From NCBI GenBank assembly GCA_013397455.1, contig VYZB01000339.1, positions 298,085 through 362,084 of the forward strand: a stretch of 64,000 bases of DNA, given 5' to 3'. Below the pieces are notes generated by a model. The model did not search any database. It was not told the origin of the DNA and saw only the letters and a list, made by a program, of their open reading frames with translations. The DNA is from Crotophaga sulcirostris. Taxonomy: Eukaryota; Chordata; Aves; Cuculiformes; Crotophagidae. Of the stretch, positions 36,965 through 49,600 are shown one piece after another; the stretch's first letter is position 1; each line of letters begins with the position of its first letter. Both the position numbers and the translations under genes were made by a program.

Positions 36965-37617
36965 ACTGTGTATCGGCACGCATTTTAATGAAATTTTACA
37001 GTATACAGCTTCATATTTAAAGTGTAATTTTTGCACAGCCAAGATAAAATGCAGTCTTTACTTGGAACATAACAGAGAACAGGCTTAATGCTGTAGCAGA
37101 AGCACAAGGCAAAACCCACTTCTGTACAGAAGCTTGCAGACACACTTGTGCACTCAGTCTCTCTTTGCACCCTCTCTGTACTGCACCTCAGTGAGTGCAA
37201 GTCGTTGTCCCTGCTTATATTGGAAGCTGCTTCATGTCCACACCATATTCTGAGTCTAAGTTTTTAACTGGGTGAGCTGCAAGAAACCAAAGGAGATAAA
37301 GTTCAGGCTCAAGCTATTCCACAGTGCGGACCAAGGCACACACCTATCTGTAGGGTTGTCATTTCCCTATACCTAGCTATAGGGTTACCTCTGTACGTTT
37401 CACTTCCTGGTGTATCACGTAGTCAGAGCACCCTCCAGAGAAGATACCACCACTATCTGCTGCAGGAACAATGTGAAGTCCCATGACTGGGTTCCCCCTG
37501 CATTCCTCTGATTGAGGTGTATGTTAGCACAGCATAACCACTAAACCCTCCTCTGTGCTGTGTGCCTTCTTATCCTCTTCATAAGAGTGTTATATATAGA
37601 TATAACTTATATCTATA
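36965..37617. other. Moderately GC-rich unique DNA with two palindromes
   Basis: No gene is seen. It contains a near-perfect 20-bp palindrome (CCCTATACCTAGCTATAGGG, 37,365-37,384) and a perfect 11-bp inverted repeat (37,595-37,617) that borders the ERVL-type LTR. Part of this stretch may be the diverged 5' end of that LTR; I could not place its TG start. Confidence 0.5.
37595..37617. repeat. Perfect 11-bp inverted repeat with 1-nt centre
   Basis: TATAGATATAA - C - TTATATCTATA, exact over 23 bases, lies just before the first confidently recognised LTR text. It may belong to the LTR's 5' end or to its insertion site. Confidence 0.95.
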
Positions 37618-38202
37618 AGAAGGGAGAGGGAGGTACTCCAGGTGCCAGAGCAGGGATTCACCTGTGCCCTGTGGAGAGGGCTATAGTGGAGCAGATTGTC
37701 CCACTGCAGCCCATGGAGGAACAAGCCAAAGATATCCACACTGCAGCTCATGGAGGACCCCATGCTGAAGCAAATGGAAGGAACTGCAGCCCATGAAGAG
37801 CCCACATTGGTGCAGGGATAAATATGAGGAGGAAGGAATGGCAGAGAGGAGCTATTATGAGCTGACCACAACCCTCTGTTCCCCATCCTCCTGTGCTGCT
37901 CAGGAGACTGGAATTTAGAGAAGTCAGGAGTAAAGGACTAAAGTTGCACGAGAGAAGTCAGTGAGGGAGGAGGGTTTTTTTAATTTTTGACTTTGTTTCT
38001 CATTATCCTAATCTATTTGAATTGGCAATATTAATTAAATTTTCCCCAAGCTGAGTCTATTTTGCCTGTGATGACAATTGGTAAGTGATGTCTTAGTCAT
38101 GCCCTTTTTCATTGTAGTGTCTTCTCCCTTCCTATTGAGGTGGCAGGACTAAATGAATGGCTGATTGGGTGTCTGGCTGCTAGCAGAGGTTAACCCGCCA
38201 CA
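37618..38202 (+). mobile_element. Degraded endogenous-retrovirus LTR (ERVL-type)
   Basis: The text follows a bird LTR family known to me: repeated phrases around GCAGCCCATGGAGGA (37,708-37,800), ATGAGGAGGAAGGAATGGCAG, then TCTCATTATCCTAATCTATTT, AATTTTCCCCAAGCTGAGTC and TTTTGCCTGTGATGACAATT, and a GGTTAACCCGCCACA end at 38,202. The expected AATAAATTAAAT segment reads AATATTAATTAAAT here, so the poly(A) signal is broken. No matching 5-bp target duplication or retroviral interior is visible. The 5' boundary is uncertain. The 98-codon minus-strand frame overlapping its left part is not a gene. The family is assigned from memory. Confidence 0.75.
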
Positions 38203-41200
38203 CATGATCACACAGAGAATTATGTCATTCCCTTTACTCCCTATGGCTTTTTAATTTCGGGTTTGTATGATATTTGCCTTCAACTACTTCAATATATGAT
38301 TGTTTCTTCTGCAGCCTATGACTTCATACATATACCTTCATGTGAAAATTGTGATAGACTTTTATCTCTCCTTTGTAGAAAAGATACTGCCTTTGTCATC
38401 AACATATACTGAAAATGAAACATATTGTAAGGAAACAGTGGAATTGCAATAGGAAGCCTATATTAATAACAATTTCTGATTCTGAATCAGACCATGTTCC
38501 TAGTGTGATGATGTGGAGAAAAAAGTCCTTGACATGAATGAAGATCAGCAATGTAAAGCAGCTTCAGCTTCAGCAAGAAAACAAAACAATACAGAGTGAA
38601 AACCTTTAATACTACATACCCTATTCTGGAAAATTATGTGTATTTTTATGAGAACATGATATGGAAGCAAGTTTTACATCCGTGGTCTCTAGCTGATTAC
38701 TTATCTAACCACTATGATGTAAGTCAATTTTGTGATTTAAGAAAGGGCTTAGAGGTGGATAAGGTAAGGCACTGCATAGTTTTAGGGCAATTTTCCCTTA
38801 TACTAGAAATGGAATGGAAGAAAATATGGAAATGGTTAAGAAAGGACATGCACACCCATATATGTAACTGCCACGGCTTCTAAACAAAATCCATGCAAAC
38901 ATAAAATTTCTTACCATTTTAACAAACTCATTGAAAAAAATAACCAGAAAAAATTTCCCCTGTAGGTCCTCTGAAAAAAACTCAGTATTCCATCATATCT
39001 TAACTATTAGTTGCAGATATATTTTGTTCATAAAAATAATATATATATACAAATGCTATCTTTACGACATTGCTTGTATTGTATGAACTATCACATATAC
39101 GATAGATTTAAAGATATTTCCAGCTATTGGAAATGTTTCCATTAAAACCATGTTGCATGTTTTCACTCTAACTCTGACTTGATCACCTGAGTTCTGGATT
39201 AATTCTGAGAACAATGAAAAATCATTCCTCCAAAACTGAATATTCTTGCACTAAGAAACAGCAACACAACTGTTTGGTAACAATGACAGTCACAATGACA
39301 AAATAATGTTTTTGATGGTTCAGACATTAGAATATAATAAGACCCTGGCTATAAAAGGGTGACATAAGCCTATAGGCTAAGGTCCATTGCATTATTGAGG
39401 GTAGGGAAGAACTCTTCTTCACCAAAGGCAGACATATAGCAGGAGCAGAAGAGCTGTGAGATTCTTTCCGAGAGTTAAGTATATTTTAGCACATCTGCTG
39501 GTATTCTTTTGGAATCAATAAAGTAGAGAGTAGTATCAAGTAAAGTTGTATCAAGTTGCATGTGTGTAAGCAATTAGTAGACAGTCCTAACAGAAAAAAT
39601 GAGTGGACTGTGTTATGTCAAACCTTGTTTTAACATCTAACATTACTTCGTACTTGAGTATCACTAGCCTAAAATTATGTTGGGTTGTATTGCAAAGAAG
39701 CATCCCAAATGCATTTTTTAAAGCTAACAAAAGGGAATTTAAAGGAACATCAGAATTCCCCCAACCTCATCCAGATGACTGAGTTAATGATGTGGCAGGG
39801 GAGAATGGCAGAAAAAGAAGTGCAGAGGGGCACCTTTTATAAACTAAGGAGGCATTTCTGCATATTCAAAATATCATACCTCTTCACCTAGACTAGTCTG
39901 CAAGGATTTACCAGCACCAGTATTGTGACTTTATTTCTCAGTTCTAAAAAGTGTTCTGATTAAGTCATATGAGAATAGGAAATAAGGCCATCATCTCCTT
40001 GTTTCCAAAGCATCATCTGTATTATCAGGCAACATTTATTCCAGCAATGCTTTTGTATTAGGTCACTCTTTATGCCACCTTCCTTCTTTTTTTTCCATTG
40101 CTCACAAAGATACAAAACCAAAATGTGGCTCAGGAAGTATCTCAGACAACAAATACCAGAAGCTGAAAGTGTTATCCAAAGAAAAGCTTTTGCTCTAGAT
40201 GCTTCCTGTTCTTGTATTCCTACCCTACCAACCTGTAGTCTACACTAGTCTAAGACTGACCTAAGATAGCTACTCCTATATTTAGTCATGCTTTCCCGTT
40301 GCTTCCCTAACCTCTTCTATTTTGTCATTGCTTCAGAAAAATCCTCCTTAGCAAATCAGGACAATGTCATCCCACAATACACTGTTGTGAGGAGAAAATC
40401 CAAGAATGCTATGTTTGGTCTACCTGTTTCTCTACCAGTTCCAACTGCAGTTTCATAGGTCAATTTGCAAATAGGTTTCAGCATGCTTGCAGGAAACTAT
40501 ATTAGATTCTCTACTGAAATTATATAAGAATATGATTCAGTATTCATTGAAACTGATGGAAATAATTTCTTACTGATCCTGGACTGTATCTACATTTTGT
40601 CTTTTCTGCAGGCCATACCCTTCTACCATATCCAGCCCATTCACTAGGTCTGACTTTAGCTTTTATTCATAAGGCACTACCAGGGCACAGACCTCTTTCA
40701 TAGCACTGGAGATTGGACTGGTATGATTCATGAAGCAGAACGCAGGACCTAGCAGAAGTAGGTAAGCAGTCTGAAATCAACAGGGACTCTATACGTCATC
40801 TGTGGTACACTGTTCCATCTGCAGCACTCAAGGGAAAGCTGACACTGAAAACAGTCCATATTAAAAAGGTACTATGCCAGAGGGGGTGAACGGAGTACTC
40901 AGAAGCAAAGACTGAAGTGCTAAAGGAGCAAACTTCATGAGTACAATGGAGGAAAAAATGGCTGTTGCAATTGAACCAGCCCTAGTAGATCTGATTCAAA
41001 GGCCACTGAGATCAATGGGATCCTTCCATTTTATCTTGATAAATCTGGAGTCTGTCTCAGTGCAAGCAGCAATAACAAAAAAGTAGGAATATGTTTCATT
41101 AGAGGGTTGTTTTGGTATCAGTTATTTTTTTGTATGGTTAAAGTGCTTCCTAGATATCCCTGTAAGGTGCATGCATATACACCGAGAGAACGTATGCAGC

Positions 41201-44200
41201 AAAGAAATTGCTATACTCCAACAGACTCTTCTGAGATAGTCTGAAATATGTAAAGGTTTTTTTTTTTCACAAAGCTGAAGATTTATTATTTGTGCTCCAT
41301 TACAGTCACATAATTTCCAAACATATACTAGAAGGGATTGCCAACCTACAAATTCTAAAAAGGAGTTTATTACCTGATGTTCAGAAGAACAGTATGCTTT
41401 GTGGACAGCATTGGTCTCCAAAAAATTTTTCCCTAAATATGGTGTGTGTCAGTCTCAGGAGCTGATAAAGCCCTTATCAAATTCCATTTATGTGTTGCTT
41501 CTGCACATTTGTTCTCTTGAAGCCTGTTCCTAAATAGTTATGACCTCAGCAAAGTAATTGCATTTTCAAGCCAGCTGTCCAGCTGATGTATAGCCAGTTT
41601 ACTTGCAGTGAAAATCAATGGTGTTAGAAATTGGTTAATAGTAACTCTGATAATGTCTGTGTAGGTGTTTGTACAGGTTTAGTTCTGATCATAGGATGGA
41701 GTGCAAAATGCTCCAGCCAGAAACCTTCGCAGCAGGTGTCTTTCCTTGTCTGTGAAAAGAATATAGCAGTTTGACTAATCTACCCCAAAAGCAAATTATA
41801 AATCCCTTGAACGAGCCCAGCTGCCCTGGATAGTGCATTTGTGAGGGGCAAAGCCTAGGTTCACCCCAGTCTCCACATCCACTCTCCACCAGCACCCCTC
41901 CAGCCTACTGGTTTGTGGATTTTGGGGTATAGGGAGTATATTTCAGAGATCCATAAAATCTGCTTCCCCTTTAGCACCCTGTTCATATCCAGATGGCCAC
42001 AAAGGAGGTGTGAGAATTTCTGCTTGCCTTTAACACTATGAATGCACATTCTGTCCAAGTCACAGTCCACAGATAATATATGTTCAAAATAATAGCAGCT
42101 AGAAATACATAGCAGTTTTTTGACTGACTCTTTGGCACAAGTATTTTTGAGGCTATACTTTTTTTATGATAATTTATTCTTCCCATGATAGAAAGCAAAT
42201 TAACTATTCAGTTAATAAAGAGAAAGCATGAGCCAGAACTCAGGATAGTCAGCTTTTACCATATAGGCTTCAAGTGAGAGATATCTTATTCTATGCATAA
42301 TCTGTTGACATTTAGAATTGTTCATATATGACAGCAAACCATTTTAAATGTAATTTATGATATGAAATAAAGCAGAGATAATGGAGATCTCTGGTGATAT
42401 CCATCCTTTTGAGGTGAAAGAAAAGCTACAGTAATTTTTGATGCCTCAAATTACACTTGTCAGTGAAGATTTATTCACAATTATACTGTTTTCATAAAGT
42501 TTAGCTGTTTGAATCCCAGTATGGGTTTATGCCAGCCAACTTTTATTTATTGCATTATCAGTATGTTTATTGACTATGTCTAACATATTTTCAAAACATT
42601 TTTTGAAGTGAAACATCTCACAGCTTTTGACAATATTGAAGACTTGGTCCAAAATCAGTCAAATGAAAAGAAAAACTCCCCTTTCCTTTAGCAGGGCTTT
42701 GACCTGAGAGCATGTCTAAGTGCTTATTAAAGTCTTACTTATGCATGTTATACCAGTGGGCATCAGACTGAACCCATGGAGTTTTTGTAGCATATTCAGG
42801 GACCAAGAACATGGCCTTAGCAGGCAATATAGAGCTATATGCATTAGGAAAAGTATTTTGAAAATAATATAATTGGACCAGATTATGAAACCCTACTAGC
42901 AGTTTTCTGCAGCTTCTTGCCAGCCCGCTTGCACTGAACAGAAAAGAATGACTCATATAAGTGCCCCCAGCAGAGCAGAAAGTCCTTGAAGGATGGACTA
43001 AAATGCCTCAGCTAGCATTAGGAGAGATAGGTGTAGAAACAGGAGTTAATAAGCACCCAGGCTCCATGCCACACTACTGCAAGTCTTCTACTTTAGCTCT
43101 AAACCAATGTCTCTGTATAGAGACACATTCTCCATATAGTTGCACCAGCTCATTCAGAGCTAATTTAGGGATCTCTGTCACACCATGGCAGACACTTCTG
43201 GAGGGATCAATTGCTGTGGATTGGTTTATTAAAAAAAAAGAAGAATCTCCTGGCTCTTCACGTGTGTTTGTTTGTAGCAAATTAAAAGTTATTCTTTGCA
43301 TCTGCTGTTTAAACTCTACCATACTGTGGGACAAGCTTCACAACCTACTCCTCCATACTTTCCAGATTAAAGATTGCTCAGACCATTACCTATGCAGAGT
43401 AGCATCACCACCATCCAGTCTCACAAGAAGGATACTGAAGTCTGCAACAGCAAAGTTTCCAGTTCACTTCACCTATGAACTTGTGAACATGTATTGATTA
43501 TTCATGTGTCTGAATGCTATAGGGAATGGCTATCCATCACAAGGTCTACTGCTGCTCTCTTATACTATTTCGGTCCAATCAGGAAGAAATAAATGCTGGA
43601 GCCTGCTTTTCCTTTAACAGTAGGAAAGCAAAAGAGAGGAGTCAGGTACCATCACACTTTGTCATGATCTCTGAGTAATGATGAAAGCTGAGCAAGGAAT
43701 CTCATCCCATGAATTCAGACATGGAAAGACATCCTGAGTTTATCTATCTTTTTTTGTCCACAGAAGCAGAAAGGAGGCAAACCAGGCCTCTAGGTTCTAC
43801 TAGTCTGAAGCTTCTGTGCATCAATCAATCCAAATGAGAGGATATAGGATTTCACATTACACATGGGACACACTGCCCCAGGAGACAAAAAAAGGACTGG
43901 AAGGAATAAAAGAAGAAAGAATGTAGAATGAAAATTATAAGTACTAAATCAGGCTGTTCAGTGTGAATCCATAGTTGTGCAAAAGTTGTCTTAATCTGGG
44001 TCACCTTTACTCATAATTTTATACAATTATCACTAAGTCAAATAAAGCATGGGAAAAAGTACTTCTTTTCTTTTGTTTGTTTCTGTTACATTGATTTGTT
44101 TTCTGAAAAAGTCTACTGTCACAATAGAATATTTAGTAGGAGAAATCATCACAATAAATACTGTATGCTGAATGTTCTCAATTACCTTAGTAACCAGAGA

Positions 44201-46208
44201 TGTTACATTAGGAGTCAGAAAGTATTCTGGGAACAATTAATCTGTTGATGCTGAAGTCAGATACCGCAGTATAAAGTGTTTTAGTGTCTCCATGTTTACG
44301 TTTTATGGACACAATCTTTGATTGCAGTTTTCTAATTGACATTGAAGGTTTCTGATTTTAGACCAAAACTGTTCTAGGGAATATTGCACACACTTCCTTA
44401 ACCTCTCCTCAAAATAGTGCAAGAAGTCTCATTGTTGAGTTAAAGGCATACTGACCAGTGAATTTCAATAAGACACTGTCTGAAAGTAAAGTGGTCTGGT
44501 AGATGTGACTGATAGGCCTATTCCACAGTTGAAGTATGTGCAATGTCTGTTACATTAGGGTGTCAGAGAGTATTTCAGATAAAGTGTAGCCAATGCACTC
44601 TCTCCCTCCTTAAGGTGTAGGTAGAGCTCCAGAGGATCAGTATAATTTTCTTTCTTTCTTTCTTCCTTTATTTTTTCTACTTTCTTTTCTTTCCCTTGAG
44701 AAAGTATTTCCTGTGTATAAATTGAAACCATGGATCCTTACATTCGACTAGATGCAACCCAAGACAGTCATGTAAACATTGAATGGAGAGAAAGTTTTCT
44801 CATTTCAATGGTGGTCATGAAGAGAAAGGTATTTATGTTGTTTCTGGGACCTTTACTATCAAAAAGTTGAGAAGCAGAGGAAATGATGACTGATTGGAAA
44901 TAGTTGTTCTTACAAGTTTACAACTATGATATTGAAGCATTTTCCTAGTCTCACATTAGTACCAGATTTTCAGCTAAAGACTTTTATGGCAACAAGCATA
45001 GTTTTGTGGAAAAGTTCTAATAATTGGGTTTGTTATTAGCCTCACATTTCACTTGGGATTGTGATTAACACATAATTTACATCATACTTACACTTGGAAA
45101 CTTTTCGTTGTAAAAAATTCTCCATGAAGAGACACTGAGTGCATGATCGGAGTGTAAATGTTGTCATTTCTCTTATTTTATGTCTTCAGGTTCATTAATT
45201 AATTTCCTAAATTACCAGAGAGCAATGTCAGAGATGCCAATAGCATAACTTTAGAGTTTTTTGTCCAGTTAATGACACTGTTGCTCCAGTGTCTTCCCAA
45301 GTTCAGCACCTTGATATATCACTTTGCCTATTGTCTTTTGTATATGCATTTTAACGTGACTCACAGTGAAGAAATTGGGGGCTTTCAAAGGTGTTCCTGA
45401 ATCAGAGCCCTGAGAGAGAAGCTGGGGTAGTCTTGCAGTTATTGAGTATGTCTACACTTTGAGGACCACTGGACTGTAAAAATAATTCCCATATGTCACA
45501 CACTTCCAAGCCATATGTTCAGAGGACTTGTCCTGCTGCATGTATTAAAACTTCCATCAGATTATTTCAGTTGCTCATGTAAACTTCCCTCATTTTGTCT
45601 ATGAAAAAAAAAGACAAAGTTTGGAAGCATTTTATTAGAATGCCTTGGTTACCAGTTTTTCAACATGACATCCAATTGCTTCATCTCTCGAATAATGAAT
45701 ATCAAAGTATGAGTTAAAAGGCTGTTATCCGTCTGACAGTTCATTTCTCTTATTTCTTAGAGACATTGTTTTAAACTACAAGAATGCTCTTTGAGATCTA
45801 AGAAAAATTTCAGCAGTATTAGCAGCTATTATATGATTAGTGATTTACCATTTCAAAGCATTGAACATTACACTTTCAAAACACTGCCTATGTGAAGAAA
45901 ACCAAAGCGTTTTCTGTCCAAGTAAGATATCAAAAAACCTTAGGCTGGGTAAATGATTTCTTTCTTTTAAGTCTCATTTATTCCTACCTTAAAAAAGATG
46001 TTTAAAAATTCTCTGTATCCTTTTAGATGCAGCCAGGATTTCTATTATTCCATGGAAACAGTGAATTAAATGGCAAGCCATAGTGACATACAGTAATGGT
46101 GTTCGTGAGTGTGCTCTTCTGGCAAACTTAACCAAGCACCATCCCATGCCACATTAGGAAGAGGATCATCAGTACTCAGTACTGATGACACACATCTGAA
46201 GCTCTCGG
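38203..46208. other. Unique DNA, no gene supported
   Basis: No transposon is recognised. The longest open frame of the window lies here: 178 codons on the plus strand at 42,961-43,497. It starts right after a stop codon with GTG rather than ATG, has no recognisable domain and is overlapped by an 86-codon frame on the other strand, so I do not call it a gene. A somewhat GC-richer patch lies near 41,800-41,920. A TTTC-rich pyrimidine tract lies at about 44,648-44,698. Confidence 0.62.
44648..44698 (+). repeat. TTTC-rich pyrimidine tract
   Basis: Repeated CTTT units with a few A and G interruptions. Simple low-complexity DNA. Confidence 0.85.
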
Positions 46209-46690
46209 TCTAGTTCTGGGCTTCCCAGTACAAGAGAGACATGGATATACTGGTACGAGTCCATCAAACGGCCATGAGAGTATTTTGAGGGACTGGAGCA
46301 CCTTTCAGATGAGGCTGAGGGAGCTGGGACTGTTCAGCCTGGAAAAGAAGGCTCAGGGGATCTCATCAATGTGTATAAATACCTGATGGGAGGGAACGAA
46401 GATGAGGGAACTAGGCTCTTCTCAGTTGTGACCAGGATAAGAGGCAATGGGCACAAAATAAAAATAATAATTAAAAAGACAAATTCCAACTGAACACAAG
46501 AAGACCTTGAAAGTTGTCAAACACTGAAAGATGTTTCCAGAGTAGTTGTGGGGTTTCCATCTTTGAAGACACCCAAAGGTTGTCTGGACATGGTCCTAGG
46601 CAACCTGCTCCAGCCACCCCTGCTTGAGCAGGGAAGTTGCACTACATGATTTCAGGATTTCTCTTCCAGCTAAAATGATTCTGGGATTTA
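46209..46690 (+). mobile_element. CR1 LINE fragment, 5' truncated
   Basis: About 480 bp of a plus-strand CR1 covering the end of the second open reading frame and the 3' untranslated region. Recognisable phrases: TAGTTCTGGGCTTCCCAGTA, CAAGAGAGACATGGATATAC, GGGAGCTGGGACTGTTCAGC, AATGTGTATAAATACCTGAT, AAGAGGCAATGGGCACAAA, GGCAACCTGCTCCAGCCACC and TGCTTGAGCAGGGAAGTTGC. It ends near an eroded 8-bp tail (AAAATGATTCTGGGATTT). The copy is diverged, with an A-rich stretch (AAATAAAAATAATAATTAAAAA) where the family normally has a shorter A-run. No intact reverse transcriptase remains. Confidence 0.96.
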
Positions 46691-49600
46691 AAAAAATATT
46701 TTATGTTAATTTATGCCTTATTTCAACTTGCATTAAAAGATCTGACAAGTTGTCTCAAGCAGTTAATTCTTAAATACATGTCATTAGCAATGTGCTACTT
46801 GCAAACCATTTGAGCAATACTAGGATGTCTCGGTATCTTTGATTTTTAAAATGAGACATTTTAAAATTAACTGCCACTTGCCAGTACAAGTCACATTCAT
46901 ATCCCAGAAGAGACGGAGTACCTTGTTCTGCCAATGGAAGAGAAAAACATCGTTCAGCACCTCTCAAAAGAGACTATTCCCTTTGCATAACTAAGATGAG
47001 TGGAGAATCCTGGCCATTTATGCAATGATTTCACAGAGAAGATGCCATCATAGCTGATTTCAAATGCATTAGAAGTGAAAAGGTGGTGGAGCAACGACAG
47101 TATGAATATTTATTTTAATTTTCTAAGCATAATCAAGAGGAATCACACACAGAAATATCATTTTGACAAAGTCTCATGAGTTCCTCTTTTTCTAGATCTT
47201 CTTGTGTCTTGAATGTGCCAATAATTAAAAAAAAAAACTGGCATCACCACAATGAACGAAAAATATCTCCTACCCCCAAACATTTAGCATATAGCAGATC
47301 AGTGTAGCTTCATTTTCAAGGGAAATAATATCTGTTTAATAAGCTGAGCTGTGAATCTGGACAATACCCAGAACAATCTGTGTTTTCATACACAGCATTC
47401 ACCTAATATCTATAAGTTTTAATCATGTTGTGGTTATTTTCTCAGACTGAAATAAACGAACAAATTCAGTGCAGAGTACCATGGTAAAGACATATCCAGC
47501 CTAGCTGAGAAGAGAGAGACCCTTAGCAGTCAGGTGGTGTTAAATTCTCCTTATTTACATAATTTCCTTCAGATTAGTATGTTTCATCTTTACTTTGTGA
47601 AGGAACATCCAAAATGTAAAAAAAAATCTGCAGAAGCGTACATTTCTTGCCTTCCTTATCCTTCTGGACACCTTTCAAAAATCCAAAGCATAATATGAAA
47701 CTTTGAGCAAGTGAATGGATGACAATCACTTAAATGCAATCACTCTGATTGACTACTTTTCTTCATTCCTTTTTTTTTATGCAACAGGAAGGAAAACTAG
47801 AATTTTCTGATACTTTGACTTAGGGAGGAACAGTCACTGTCACATACACAAATAGGCACATGTCCTGTTTTAATACCAGCACAGTTGTTGGTAGTGGGAA
47901 CAGAGAATTAAGTACTGACATGCTTTCCCCATTTTTTGTCCAAGTTTTAGGAATTCTATTATCTGTATTGTTGTATTATCTAATATATAAACTTTATTTC
48001 ATTAAAGAGAATCAGACATTGTGGTTCTATATGCTTTTTTCTTAAAAATTTGAAATGTCTAGATGATCTATTTAAACAAGTGTAGATAATTTCAGAACAT
48101 TTCTTTTCAGTATCCTCTGCCATAAAAACAAAGAAATGGAAGTGAGGAGAGAGATTGCAAAGCAATATTTTTCCATTCCATCTATATGAATTGCTTGTTT
48201 TCTTTTGTGTTTTTTTTCCTCACACCCTTCCAGTAAATAATGCAAGGGAGTGTAGGGAGTGCCTGCATCACATTCAATTTTATTGGTGATTTATGAGTTT
48301 TACAAACAGTTAATTTGCCAAGTTAGGACACTGGAACATGGTAAAGTAGAATCATATTACTAAGTTGTTACTATAATTAAATCTTCTTGTTTTGCTGTTT
48401 ACAGGAACAAAAAGTAATTTAACTACATCCTTGTAATTGCAAAAATTCATAGCTAGCCTAAATGAAAGGTTACCTGTGTGAAATAACTGAAAATAACGAA
48501 GGCAGGAAGCAAGACAACTGTCACTGAAATGTTGTGCTTTGCTTTACACTGCTGGGGATTTTAGGAACCAGATCCTGCAGTCAAAGCAAACACTTGTTCT
48601 CATTTACTGAGCATCAACTAAACTTCTATGCAGCTACAGAGAATTCCCCCTGTAAAAGCAGAAGCTCAGAGTAACATAAAGTTGACAGGAGAGTGATTGT
48701 GTTGCCTCTGCTCTCACCCCTTCTGGAAGAGTCAACGATTATGAAGATTCTGGTAAAATATATCAAAATCTGACTCAGTGTGGTACAAGACCCTTGTAAC
48801 CCTATTCTCAACACACTTAAAAGGTTACCACACTTTGATTTTGACTTGCCCAGATCAGAGCAGAATCAGGAATTGCTGTTAGGTCTCTGTCAGGCCCTTC
48901 GCCTGCTGCATTCAAATAAATCTTCTGCAAAATACATTCTTGTCTTCCTTTTTTATGAATGCAAGGTAGGCTATGAGAGTGAGTTCTAAAAATGATAACG
49001 AAGCTATGTGACATGAAAATGATAACAAAGCTGTGTGACTGGAAAAACAACTTGTCTGCAGAAGTAGCTAGAAGGTGTTAATAAACATTGTTTGAGTGAC
49101 AGAAAGCATGAACACTACTGTTTGTTATTTCGTGTTGTAATATTGCAAGAGAATTGTGACTCATTGTTACAGATGTTGCTGTAGCTATGCCTCTGTATTT
49201 ATCTGTCAGTATTTCCTCCAGATGTCAAAGTTTCCTATGATGGGAAGCTAGCATGATTGGTTTTGTATGGTCACAAATTATCATGGACGTTATCACCACA
49301 ATGACACTGTGAGAGACGTAGTCTAGCTGTGGGATCTGGAACTACCAGTGGGAAGAAACAAGCTGGTAAAAGCTACACCTGATTGCAAGTCTTATCGCAA
49401 ACAGCTATACCCTGAGTGCACTTTCCTTCCACACATCCTCCTCAGACGCCTACACCATGCGTCAGATGAAAATCTGAGGTGATTAAACCAGCAATGTCCC
49501 AATGCACAAAGTAGACCTAAGTAACTGTTTCATAAAGAGCTCATGTGCCTTTCCCTGAAAGAGTTCAAGAGGTTCTTCAACTTGTAGCAGATGATTTCTT

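Noticed and set aside
37590..37886. 98-codon minus-strand open frame
   Set aside because: Antisense to an LTR and its flank; no domain.
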